Shown piece by piece: positions 9,113 through 17,530 of a DNA stretch of 64,000 nucleotides. The DNA is from an uncultured Candidatus Saccharibacteria bacterium (GTDB taxonomy: Bacteria > Patescibacteriota > Saccharimonadia > Saccharimonadales > Saccharimonadaceae): positions 1-64,000 of the forward strand of contig CAMVNH010000002.1 in assembly GCA_947168825.1 (NCBI GenBank). The letters run 5' to 3'. The notes beneath the pieces are model-generated. The model did no database searches. It was given only the letters and a program-made list of their open reading frames with translations, and was not told the DNA's origin. The number at the start of each line of letters is the position of its first letter. Position 1 is the stretch's first letter. The translations under genes were made by a program, and so were the position numbers.

Positions 9113-9137
9113 GACCGAGTTTTGCTCGGTCTTTTTT
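9113..9137 (+). terminator. Rho-independent terminator
   Basis: GACCGAG-TTTT-GCTCGGTC followed by T-run. Confidence 0.8.
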
Positions 9138-9171
9138 AATGTGATATAATAGAGAAAATAAGGAGTTTTTG

Positions 9172-10371
9172 ATGGAAAATAATAGACTGATTCTGATTAC
9201 TAATCCGGGGAGTTCGAGTCGGAAATACGCCCTTTATAAGGGTCAGGAATTGATTTGTAGCCTGCATTTTGAGTTTGAAGGCAAAGGAATTATTTGTACT
9301 CTGAAAAGGGCCGATGACTCGAAGAAAGTCCTGAAGCAGAGCTTTAAGGAGTTGACTTCGGCAGTATCGAACGTGGAAAGGATTTTGACTGAAGAAGGTT
9401 ATCTCGGAGGGATGGCGAAGCTTGATGCGATTCTAGCGCGGGTGGCTTGTCCAGGAGAATATTTTACACAAGATCACATTGTTGATGATGAATATTTGAA
9501 GAAGCTAGACAAGGCGCGCAAACGTGCACCACTACACGTGCCAGTAGTAGCGAGCGAAATTGAACATCTCGTCAAGTCATTCAAGGGGATTCCGGTACTG
9601 GCGATTTCTGATTCCTCGTTCCATGCGGATCGTCCAGATTTGATGAAATACTATGCTTTTGATACGGAACTAGCAGATAAAGCAGACGTTAAGCGATTTG
9701 GGTATCATGGTCTCTCGGTTGGGTCGATTGTAAATTACATGAAGTCGCAAAATATCCTGCCAGAAAAACTGATAGTGTGTCATCTTGGGTCTGGTTCTTC
9801 CCTGACAGCAGTGTTTGAGGGTAAGTCCCTGGATACGACAATGGGTTACACTCCGCTTGAGGGTTTGATGATGGCCACTCGCTGTGGCAACATTGATCCA
9901 GCAGCGGCACTACGCCTGAAGCATTATCTGAAGTATGAGGCGGACGATTCTCTAGAGAAATATTTGAATAAAGAATGTGGTCTGCTTGGAGTTTCAGGAC
10001 AGAGTGACGATATGCGTGAGATTTTGAGACTACGCGATGAAGGCGACAAACGCGGTACGTTTGCGCACGCAATGTTTGTTTACAAGGTTCAAAGTCTGAT
10101 TGGGCAGATGGCTGCTTCGCTTGGTGGAGTGGACGCGATTGTATTTACGGCGACGATCGGCGAACGTTCAGATGAAATCCGTCGCACGGTGACACAGAAG
10201 CTATCCTACCTCGGTTTTGCACTAGATGACGCAAAGAACGTAGCGGAGATGCCGGAACGACATACTGACATTTCGGCTGAAGGTTCAAAGCCAGTCTGGG
10301 TAATCCGGACAGACGAGTTCGAAGAAATGATTCGTCGTGCAGGCGTATTACTCGATGAAGCTACAAAATAA
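9172..10371 (+). CDS. ackA: Acetate kinase
   Basis: ITNPGSSSRKYALY, FGYHGLSVGSIV, VCHLGSGSSLTAV, DTTMGYTPLEGLMMATRCGNIDP. Confidence 0.93.
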   Translation: MENNRLILITNPGSSSRKYALYKGQELICSLHFEFEGKGIICTLKRADDSKKVLKQSFKELTSAVSNVERILTEEGYLGGMAKLDAILARVACPGEYFTQDHIVDDEYLKKLDKARKRAPLHVPVVASEIEHLVKSFKGIPVLAISDSSFHADRPDLMKYYAFDTELADKADVKRFGYHGLSVGSIVNYMKSQNILPEKLIVCHLGSGSSLTAVFEGKSLDTTMGYTPLEGLMMATRCGNIDPAAALRLKHYLKYEADDSLEKYLNKECGLLGVSGQSDDMREILRLRDEGDKRGTFAHAMFVYKVQSLIGQMAASLGGVDAIVFTATIGERSDEIRRTVTQKLSYLGFALDDAKNVAEMPERHTDISAEGSKPVWVIRTDEFEEMIRRAGVLLDEATK

Positions 10372-10948
10372 TTCTTATTTGCAGCAAGTCTCGGACCAAG
10401 AGTCCGAGATTTTGTTGGGGCTAGCCCAACAAAGCTTGGTTTTTGATGGTAATTTGGTGGAGCTGGGTTGTTACCGAGGGGATACTTCCCTGCTGCTTGC
10501 GAAAATGTTGGTGCGCGAAAAAAGCGCGAAAAAACTTTGGATTTATGATTCTTTTGAAGGCCTACCAGAGAAAACGACTTTTGATAATTCTGTGGCCGGA
10601 GAAGCATTCCAAGCGGGAGAATTATATGTTTCGAAACGCGAAGTAGTAGAGAGATTTAAGAGAGCGGGGTTGCCGTTGCCAGTGATTCGGAAAGGATTTT
10701 TTGAGAATTTGGCTGATAGTGACCTGCCAGAAAAAATCTGTTTTGCGTTCCTAGACGGCGACCTATATGAATCAATTAAGACGAGTCTGAGGCTGGTGGA
10801 ATCACGGATGAGTGATGGTGGAGTAATTATAATACATGACTACAATAATCCAGAACTTCCTGGCTCAACGCGCGCGGTAGATGAGTGGCTTTTAGCTCAT
10901 AAAAATAAGCGTCTCACGGTACGTGAGACGCTTGCGATTATCCACTAA
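10337..10948 (+). CDS. TylF/MycF-like SAM-dependent methyltransferase family protein
   Basis: LVELGCYRGDTSLLLA, KLWIYDSFEGLPE, AFLDGDLYESIKTSLRLVESRMSDGGVIIIHDYNNPELPGSTRAVDEW; start may be 10355. Confidence 0.8.
   Translation: MQAYYSMKLQNNSYLQQVSDQESEILLGLAQQSLVFDGNLVELGCYRGDTSLLLAKMLVREKSAKKLWIYDSFEGLPEKTTFDNSVAGEAFQAGELYVSKREVVERFKRAGLPLPVIRKGFFENLADSDLPEKICFAFLDGDLYESIKTSLRLVESRMSDGGVIIIHDYNNPELPGSTRAVDEWLLAHKNKRLTVRETLAIIH
10901..10933 (-). terminator. Terminator-like hairpin for the minus-strand DUF975 gene, inside the 3' end of the plus-strand methyltransferase gene
   Basis: Perfect 12-bp inverted repeat AAGCGTCTCACG-GTA-CGTGAGACGCTT followed on minus strand by ATTTTTAT. Confidence 0.55.
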
Positions 10949-10949
10949 A

Positions 10950-11528
10950 TTATTTCTTTAGTTTGTTGTAGAATTCGGCATTAGCGGTAGCAATATACGG
11001 AGTGACGTAGATTGAAGCGATGCCAAAGGTAATACCAACAAGCAAGAACCATGGAATAAAGGAGAGCTGAAGGATGAAATATTCGCCTTTGTGGCCTTCC
11101 ATGATCTCCATAGATTTTTTCTGGGCAGTAGCCGCATCCATTTTTGGATCCTCGACCATCAAGAAATACATCTGGGAATAGGCGATACTCTTAATGATAC
11201 CAGGGATGATGAAGAGCAAACTCCAAAGAAAGACGAATACCTCATAGCGGAGGTAAGCGATAAAGGTGCGCGAGAAATTGTCGTCTTTAAAACCGACGAG
11301 TAATTCTTCAATCTTTGGCTCGGTACCCTTCTTGGTAATGTCGAGGTAGATTTTTGAAAAGGCGTAGGCGATTGGGCCAGCAACTACGATAGCAGCAATA
11401 CTGCCAACCATCGGAATAAAGTTGACGATGCCGAGGGCTAATGCAACAATAATGTAGATAGCAAGCAAGGTAAAAATCTTGCCTTTAATCTGTTTTTTTG
11501 CGTGAGTTTTAATGGCTACACGATCCAT
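10950..11528 (-). CDS. DUF975-family integral membrane protein
   Basis: FLWSLLFIIPGIIKSIAYSQMYFLMVEDPKMDAATAQKKSMEIMEGHKGEYFILQLSFIPWFLLVGITFGI. Confidence 0.8.
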   Translation of the reverse strand: MDRVAIKTHAKKQIKGKIFTLLAIYIIVALALGIVNFIPMVGSIAAIVVAGPIAYAFSKIYLDITKKGTEPKIEELLVGFKDDNFSRTFIAYLRYEVFVFLWSLLFIIPGIIKSIAYSQMYFLMVEDPKMDAATAQKKSMEIMEGHKGEYFILQLSFIPWFLLVGITFGIASIYVTPYIATANAEFYNKLKK

Positions 11529-11573
11529 AAAGGAACTCCTTAAATTAATGATTTTATGATATCATTATAGCAT

Positions 11574-12146
11574 ATGAGGAAGATAAATTTAATATTGAAG
11601 TATTTTATTACATCGATAGGTGTGGGAATATTGATTGCCTTCTTCTTTGGAGTCGGGGACATAACTTCGACGATTCAACACTCGCTTGGAACTATATTTC
11701 TAGCGTTCGTACCGAGCCTATTCCGACTAGTTGGTGTAAAAATCTCTAAGCAACTAGAGTTTTGGTTTTATCTTTTTGTGATTGTAGCAATGGTGGTTGG
11801 TATCGATCTAAATGTATATAAGATGTCGGATTGGTATGATAAGGTTATACATAGTGCGTCTGGAGTTTTAGCGGCGTTTGTGGCGGCAGAGTTTTTGAAG
11901 CAATCGGTCGCTGGGCGTATCGAAACACCTTGGTTTTCAACTTTGTTTATAATTTCGTTTGCAGCATTTACGGCGGTAGCGTGGGAGTGCTTTGAATTTT
12001 TGGTTGATCAGACGATGGATGGCCATATGCAGCAGTTGATACGCCCTGGAGTCGAAGACACGATGTTTGATTTGATTTCGGCATTGGTCGGAGGAGTGAT
12101 TGGGGCGAGTTTAGTGCCACTTTTTAGGTCGAGGATAAAAAAATGA
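11574..12146 (+). CDS. DUF2238/YjdF-like membrane protein
   Basis: YDKVIHSASGVLAAFVAAEFL, FTAVAWECFEFLVDQTMDGHMQQLIRPGVEDTMFDLISALVGGVIGA. Confidence 0.7.
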   Translation: MRKINLILKYFITSIGVGILIAFFFGVGDITSTIQHSLGTIFLAFVPSLFRLVGVKISKQLEFWFYLFVIVAMVVGIDLNVYKMSDWYDKVIHSASGVLAAFVAAEFLKQSVAGRIETPWFSTLFIISFAAFTAVAWECFEFLVDQTMDGHMQQLIRPGVEDTMFDLISALVGGVIGASLVPLFRSRIKK

Positions 12147-12916
12147 GAAGAGTATGGCTATTTATTGGTCTGGCGGCGGCAGGAATTGCAGCCGGAGTAG
12201 GAATGGCGGCGGTAATGTCGTCACTGCAGGCTCGTGAAGTCTCTGAAGTTGAAGACGAAGTGCGCAGCCTAGCAACGATTTCCGAACTGGGAGGACGAGC
12301 AGTAGTGACCGGCGGAGATATTGACGAATCGAATCCGTACTGGCAATTTATCAAAATGAATTTAATCTCGGTTGATTTTAGTGAGCTTTTGGCCAGAAAT
12401 TCAGACACGGCGGGGTGGGTAAGCGTCGCGGGTACAGAACTAAATTTACCTTTTGTGCAAACGACAAACAACGATTATTATTCCTCGCGTAATTTTAATA
12501 AGCGACGGAGTGCGGCTGGATGGGTTTTCCTAGACTATCGAAATGCAAATGCTCTCGACGATCGAAATAGCGTCTTATACTTGAAGAATGAACTAGCGGA
12601 GGATTTTGGGGATATTCTATATAATGGTTGGCTGTCGGACAGGGCAAACTTTGTCGTTAAGACAGCGGCAACTGATGCCGGAAGTGGTAACTGGCAGGTT
12701 TTCACGGTTTACGAGGGCGAAGGAGATGATGACGCGGCGGCACAAGTTAAGTTTAGTAATGATGCAGAGTTCGGTTTGTTTTTGAGTAGGCGAACTAGTC
12801 TCTCGCAATACGATTTCAATGTTTCAGTGTCGCCAAACGATAAAATCCTGACAATTATCGACTCTAAGGGGGATAAAAAATTGGTTTTACAGGCGAAGTT
12901 AATCAAAAAATCCTAG
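12143..12916 (+). CDS. Class B sortase-like protein lacking the catalytic His/Cys/Arg (pseudo-sortase)
   Basis: AGWVSVAGTELNLPFVQTTNNDYYSSRNFNKRRSAAGWVFLDYRN matches SrtB scaffold; expected YGHNM is LYLKNEL and expected LSTC is TIIDSKG. Confidence 0.72.
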   Translation: MRRVWLFIGLAAAGIAAGVGMAAVMSSLQAREVSEVEDEVRSLATISELGGRAVVTGGDIDESNPYWQFIKMNLISVDFSELLARNSDTAGWVSVAGTELNLPFVQTTNNDYYSSRNFNKRRSAAGWVFLDYRNANALDDRNSVLYLKNELAEDFGDILYNGWLSDRANFVVKTAATDAGSGNWQVFTVYEGEGDDDAAAQVKFSNDAEFGLFLSRRTSLSQYDFNVSVSPNDKILTIIDSKGDKKLVLQAKLIKKS

Positions 12917-12939
12917 GAAAGATTGTAACTACCCCTGTA

Positions 12940-12966
12940 TTAGCACTCTTGACATGAGAGTGCTAA
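12940..12966. promoter_or_regulatory. CIRCE operator 1 upstream of dnaK, overlapping -35
   Basis: TTAGCACTC-TTGACATGA-GAGTGCTAA. Confidence 0.95.
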
Positions 12967-12977
12967 TTTGCTATTAT
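12949..12977 (+). promoter_or_regulatory. dnaK promoter TTGACA-17-TATTAT
   Basis: -35 12949-12954 lies inside CIRCE1 spacer; -10 12972-12977. Confidence 0.85.
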
Positions 12978-12988
12978 GGGTATAGAAA

Positions 12989-13015
12989 TTAGCACTCGGT
13001 GTGCGAGAGTGCTAG
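12989..13015. promoter_or_regulatory. CIRCE operator 2 in the dnaK 5' leader
   Basis: TTAGCACTC-GGTGTGCGA-GAGTGCTAG. Confidence 0.93.
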
Positions 13016-13031
13016 AATGAAAGGAGAAAAA

Positions 13032-14918
13032 ATGAGTAAAATTATCGGAATTGACCTCGGGACAACTAACTCGGCGTTTGCCTATATGGTAGCTGGGAAA
13101 CCAGAGGTAATTACGAATGCAGAGGGGGACCGCACTACACCTAGCGTGGTGGCAGTGACCAAAAAAGGCGAAAGACTAGTCGGTAAGGTGGCGCAGCGCC
13201 AGCGCGTAACTAATCCGAAGAATACGATTTATGGCATTAAACGTTTGATTGGTCGTAAGTTTGATGATAAGGAAGTTCAACGCGACCTTGATATTATGCC
13301 TTATAAGATTGTGAAAAAGGGTGCCGGTGTCGCCGTAGAGATGGATGGAAAAGAATACACGCCAGAAGAAGTCTCAGCAATGATTCTATCGAAAATTAAG
13401 GCGGATGCAGAGGCTTTCTTAGGTGAGCCAGTAACCGAGGCAATTATTACGGTGCCGGCCTACTTTGATGATTCTCAGCGTCAAGCGACAAAAGATGCCG
13501 GTAAAATTGCTGGCCTCGAAGTGAAACGTATTATTAATGAGCCGACAGCAGCAGCTTTGGCTTATGGCCTAGAAAACAAGAAAGATGAGCAAATTGCAGT
13601 GTTTGACCTTGGTGGTGGTACGTTTGATGTTTCGATCCTTGAGCTTGGGGATGGAGTGTTTGAAGTGAAATCTACCAATGGCGATACGCATCTTGGTGGT
13701 GAAGATTTTGATAACATTATCGTGAATTATCTCTGCGACGAGTTTCAAAAGGAGTCTGGTATTGATATTCGTGGTGATGCAGCAGCGATGCAGCGCATTA
13801 AGGACGAAGCGGAGAAAGCTAAGAAAGAGCTCTCTTCAGCTTCTTCCACTGATATTAACTTGCCATTCTTGACTGCAGATGCAGATGGTCCAAAGCACTT
13901 CGAGACTTCGCTGACTCGGGCCAAGCTTGAAGAGTTAGTTGCACCACTCCTCGATCGACTTGCAGATCCTGTAGAGAAAGCACTTAAGGATGCAAAGCTT
14001 AAGGCTTCTGATATTGACGAGATCGTGATGGTGGGTGGCATGACTCGTATGCCGGCCGTAGTTGAGAAAGTAAAGTCGATTTTTGGTCGCGAGCCGATGC
14101 AGGGCGTAAACCCAGACGAAGTCGTGGCAGTAGGTGCAGCAATCCAAGGTGGCGTTTTGCAGGGCGACGTGAAAGACGTGTTGCTGCTTGATGTAACTCC
14201 GCTATCGCTTGGCATCGAAACCATGGGCGGCGTATCTACAAAACTTATCGATCGCAACACCACGATTCCAACCAGTAAGTCCGAGGTGTTCTCGACCGCA
14301 GCTGATAACCAGCCTTCGGTAGAGATTCATGTTCTTCAAGGCGAACGCGAGATGGCAGCCGACAACAAGTCGCTTGGTCGCTTCATCCTAGATGGTATTG
14401 CCCCAGCACCACGTGGTATTCCACAGATTGAAGTTACTTTTAATATTGATGCAAACGGTATTTTAAATGTAACTGCTAAAGACAAAGGTACTGGAAAAGA
14501 GCAGTCGATTACAATCCAGAACTCTGGCAATATGAGCAAAGAAGATATCGAAAAGGCTGCACGTGAAGCTGAGGAGCATGCCGAGGAAGACAAGAAGAAG
14601 CGTGAGGCGATCGACGCAAAGAATAAGCTCGAAAATGCGATTTACCAAGCCGAAAAGATGCCTTCTGAATACAAGGATAAGATTTCGGACGAGGACAAAA
14701 AGACTATCGAGGATGCAGTCAAGTCCGCAAAAGGAGTACTAGATAAATCCGATGCGGATAAAGACGAGCTTGAGAAAGCCGCTTCCGAACTTTCCGAAAA
14801 GATTATGCCGATTGGGGCAAAGATGTACCAGCAGGCAGCTGACGATAAAAAGTCTGAATCTTCCGATTCTGGTTCTGATTCTGACGAGCCAGTAGAAGGC
14901 GAAGTTGTAGACAAATAG
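13032..14918 (+). CDS. dnaK: Chaperone protein DnaK (Hsp70)
   Basis: [49 protein letters not shown]. Confidence 0.98.
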   Translation: MSKIIGIDLGTTNSAFAYMVAGKPEVITNAEGDRTTPSVVAVTKKGERLVGKVAQRQRVTNPKNTIYGIKRLIGRKFDDKEVQRDLDIMPYKIVKKGAGVAVEMDGKEYTPEEVSAMILSKIKADAEAFLGEPVTEAIITVPAYFDDSQRQATKDAGKIAGLEVKRIINEPTAAALAYGLENKKDEQIAVFDLGGGTFDVSILELGDGVFEVKSTNGDTHLGGEDFDNIIVNYLCDEFQKESGIDIRGDAAAMQRIKDEAEKAKKELSSASSTDINLPFLTADADGPKHFETSLTRAKLEELVAPLLDRLADPVEKALKDAKLKASDIDEIVMVGGMTRMPAVVEKVKSIFGREPMQGVNPDEVVAVGAAIQGGVLQGDVKDVLLLDVTPLSLGIETMGGVSTKLIDRNTTIPTSKSEVFSTAADNQPSVEIHVLQGEREMAADNKSLGRFILDGIAPAPRGIPQIEVTFNIDANGILNVTAKDKGTGKEQSITIQNSGNMSKEDIEKAAREAEEHAEEDKKKREAIDAKNKLENAIYQAEKMPSEYKDKISDEDKKTIEDAVKSAKGVLDKSDADKDELEKAASELSEKIMPIGAKMYQQAADDKKSESSDSGSDSDEPVEGEVVDK

Positions 14919-14936
14919 TCGCTTATGCGGAATTGT

Positions 14937-14972
14937 AAATCAGGGTATCAGACGATGCCCTGATTTATTTTT
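14937..14972 (+). terminator. dnaK terminator
   Basis: AAATCAGGGTATCAGACGATGCCCTGATTTATTTTTT. Confidence 0.8.
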
Positions 14973-16479
14973 TAAGTTTCGCAAAAAGATGGCGAAAGAA
15001 ATATATAATTTCGCGACGAAACTGAAAAACCACGTAAGCTATACCGAGACCACCAACCGCGACTAGGGCCCAGATTGCGACGAAGGAGGATTTTTCGGGA
15101 GTGCCGGTAATAGGGACGAGGGCGTAGTCGGCACCATCGTTAGTTTTAATTTTACGACAACGACCAGTTTCGGGATTACGTTCATATCCATCTTTGCATG
15201 AAGTTTTTTCGTTAGAAGAGGAGCTAGCGATATTTTTACAACGCCCGGTTTCGGGGTTACGGTATTTCCCTGCTGGACAGGGGGTAACGAGGTTCGTCGT
15301 ACTGGCTGTACTTGCCTTAACACAATTACCAGTGGATTCGTTAATAATTTTACCGAGAGGGCAAGTTTTAAACTCTTGGAAAAGGTTTATAAAACCAGGC
15401 GTAGGAGCATAAGTAGGCTGCCAACTGCCCAAGATTAACGCGTAAGCAGCGCCCTTAAGCTGGCCGTGTGGATAAGTAAGCTTGGCGACTGTTTCACCAG
15501 TAGTGTCGATAAGTTCAATCGTATTTTCAGAATTTGGATTTTTTGCAAAAGTGAAAATGGACGTGCGGTAGACATAGAAATCCGATGGCGATAAATTGGA
15601 GATATCAGAGTTTTCGGTCGAAGTGTTGGTTTCAACCAAATCATATAGTTTGTTTTTGTATTTTATGTGACAGCCTTCGAGCGGAATTATTTCGTCGGTT
15701 GAATTATATAGCTCGACAAATTGCTCAGATTTTGATTCGTTATAATAAGTTAGTATCTCGCTAAATTCGAGGCCTTGACATTGTGGTAAGGGCTCGGCAA
15801 TTTCGGGAGATTCCTCTTCTGCTGACTCTTCTGGCTCTTCTGGTTCTGGCTCGGGTAACTTGAGACTGCCAGAAAAAGTTGGAGTATAGTCAGCATCAAA
15901 TTCGAAGATTCCTGTTTCAGGATTTCGAACAAGTGAGCCTGGGTTGGCAGAAGTAAATTTTGGTAAACAATCAGTTTTGCCGGTCCAGCAAATCTGATCA
16001 ATTATAGCTTCGTCTTCTGTGCCGGAACCGTAAACGAGCTCAAGTGAGCCGGCAAGGGCGAGAGTCTTAGCATAGGTGGCATCGACTTTATGGGTGGCGG
16101 ATTTTATTTCTGGAGATTTGTCATAGCGGAAAATAATGTTTTTTCCAATCATGTAGCTTTCGGGCGGAAATTCGAAAATTGTAAAGGCGGAACCGCTATT
16201 ATTCAGATAGCGCAAAGAGACTTTTTCAAGCGGAAGCGAGGTCTCGGAAATGTTTTCAAGTTCGATTGATTCCCCAGTTTCGGCGAGGTCGTCGATTTTA
16301 AAACCGGGATTTATAGATTTAATTTTCAGGTTTTCAGACAGTAGGCTGTAGGGTGTGACTGACGCAGCCGTAGGGATAGCTGCGGTCCCGTCGTCAGAAG
16401 TGGCGACGGTAATGTGCGTTGGGATATTCCCAAAGGAAAGAGTTAAGCTTATAAAAAGTGCTAGGAGCGATTTGCTCAT
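14965..16479 (-). CDS. Secreted C-terminally anchored protein with lamin-tail-like (LTD) domains and three Cys motif repeats
   Basis: Signal-like N-terminus; SIELENISETSLPLEKVSLRYLNN and EQFVELYNSTDEIIPLEGCHIKY; C(P/K)xGx3N(P/E)(E/S)TG(R/N)C x3; VPITGT + TM + basic tail. Confidence 0.75.
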   Translation of the reverse strand: MSKSLLALFISLTLSFGNIPTHITVATSDDGTAAIPTAASVTPYSLLSENLKIKSINPGFKIDDLAETGESIELENISETSLPLEKVSLRYLNNSGSAFTIFEFPPESYMIGKNIIFRYDKSPEIKSATHKVDATYAKTLALAGSLELVYGSGTEDEAIIDQICWTGKTDCLPKFTSANPGSLVRNPETGIFEFDADYTPTFSGSLKLPEPEPEEPEESAEEESPEIAEPLPQCQGLEFSEILTYYNESKSEQFVELYNSTDEIIPLEGCHIKYKNKLYDLVETNTSTENSDISNLSPSDFYVYRTSIFTFAKNPNSENTIELIDTTGETVAKLTYPHGQLKGAAYALILGSWQPTYAPTPGFINLFQEFKTCPLGKIINESTGNCVKASTASTTNLVTPCPAGKYRNPETGRCKNIASSSSNEKTSCKDGYERNPETGRCRKIKTNDGADYALVPITGTPEKSSFVAIWALVAVGGLGIAYVVFQFRREIIYFFRHLFAKLKK

Positions 16480-16501
16480 GAAACGAGCTTAGCAAAGTTA
16501 G

Positions 16502-16530
16502 TTGATTTTAGCAAGCATAAGGGTTATAAT
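16502..16530 (+). promoter_or_regulatory. Promoter TTGATT-17-TATAAT, 6 nt before ATG (leaderless layout)
   Basis: TTGATT 16502-16507, TATAAT 16525-16530, ATG 16537. Confidence 0.7.
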
Positions 16531-16536
16531 ATTTTT

Positions 16537-17229
16537 ATGGAACTGGTCGATTTATTAATTGTTGCGTTCGCCGGTTTGATGCTAGCTACTTTGCAGCTAG
16601 GAGTTTCGGCATTACTTTTGCTTTTTCATGCCAGTATGGGCAAGAATATCAAGAAAAAGACGCGCGAGTTGACCATGAACTTTATCTTAGGCGCAGCTTT
16701 ATTTACTGCGCTTGCAGTGGCAAGTACTTGCTTTGTGGTACTGGTGATTTTTGATGGAAAAATGCCGATTTCAGCCGTAGTAATTCTGGCCTGCATATTA
16801 GCGGTACTGGCTTTTGGAATTTGGTTTCTATATTACAGGAAAAGTACCGGAACCGAACTCTGGGTGCCACGAAGTTTTGCGAAATTTATTGTGACAAGAG
16901 CTGAAAAAACTGACGACAATGTAGAGGCTTTTTCATTAGGAATGCTGATGGCGTGCGCAGAGACTCCGTTCGGGCTCGCAATCATTCTGGCGGCGGCAAA
17001 TAGTATTATAAACTTACCACAAGCGGTACAAATTTTAGCAATAGCAGTTTTTGTCGTGATGTCGACTCTGCCGATGATACTGATGCAACTATTTGTCGAG
17101 AAGGGTCGTACCGTGGTAGATATTCAAAAATGGCGCGTGAAAAATAAAGATTTTATTAGAGTTATGTCAGGTGTAGGGTATTTTGTGTTGGCAATTTTTC
17201 TAATTGCGTTTAAGGTTTTTAAGGGTTAA
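16537..17229 (+). CDS. Polytopic membrane protein, unknown (possibly a small transporter-like fold)
   Basis: About six hydrophobic segments. Confidence 0.7.
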   Translation: MELVDLLIVAFAGLMLATLQLGVSALLLLFHASMGKNIKKKTRELTMNFILGAALFTALAVASTCFVVLVIFDGKMPISAVVILACILAVLAFGIWFLYYRKSTGTELWVPRSFAKFIVTRAEKTDDNVEAFSLGMLMACAETPFGLAIILAAANSIINLPQAVQILAIAVFVVMSTLPMILMQLFVEKGRTVVDIQKWRVKNKDFIRVMSGVGYFVLAIFLIAFKVFKG

Positions 17230-17233
17230 GATT

Positions 17234-17530
17234 ATGAGAATTTTGAGAAAAAGCAATAGAAGTTTGAAAAAAAGCAAAAGTATAAAGGAAAAACCGAAGT
17301 TTTCGTTACTGAAGCTTCGCCGCGATATTATGCGTGAGGGTCGGGTGCTGAACCGACATACTGGAGCAATGGAAATCGTTGCAGATAAGGTCTGTAAGGA
17401 AATCGAGAAGTGGGCCAAAGGACGCGAAGAGATAACTCAGAAAGATTTAGATAAGGCAACGGCAACAAGGATTCGAAAGTATGATGCAGATGTGGCTTAT
17501 CTTTATCGAATGAGAGGAAAGTGGATTTAA
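17234..17530 (+). CDS. Small basic protein, possibly ATP-cone-like
   Basis: VLNRHTGAMEIVADKVCKEIEKWAKGREEITQKDLDKATATRIRKYDADVAYLYRMRGKWI; tightly coupled to neighbours. Confidence 0.6.
   Translation: MRILRKSNRSLKKSKSIKEKPKFSLLKLRRDIMREGRVLNRHTGAMEIVADKVCKEIEKWAKGREEITQKDLDKATATRIRKYDADVAYLYRMRGKWI

Noticed and set aside
9122-9150. ackA promoter with -35 inside the preceding terminator loop (TTGCTC-17-TATAAT)
   Set aside because: Only a weak -35 match; TATAAT is plausible but the -35 is not convincing.
13745-14263. 172-aa minus-strand ORF in dnaK
   Set aside because: Ser/Thr-rich antisense translation of a highly conserved gene.
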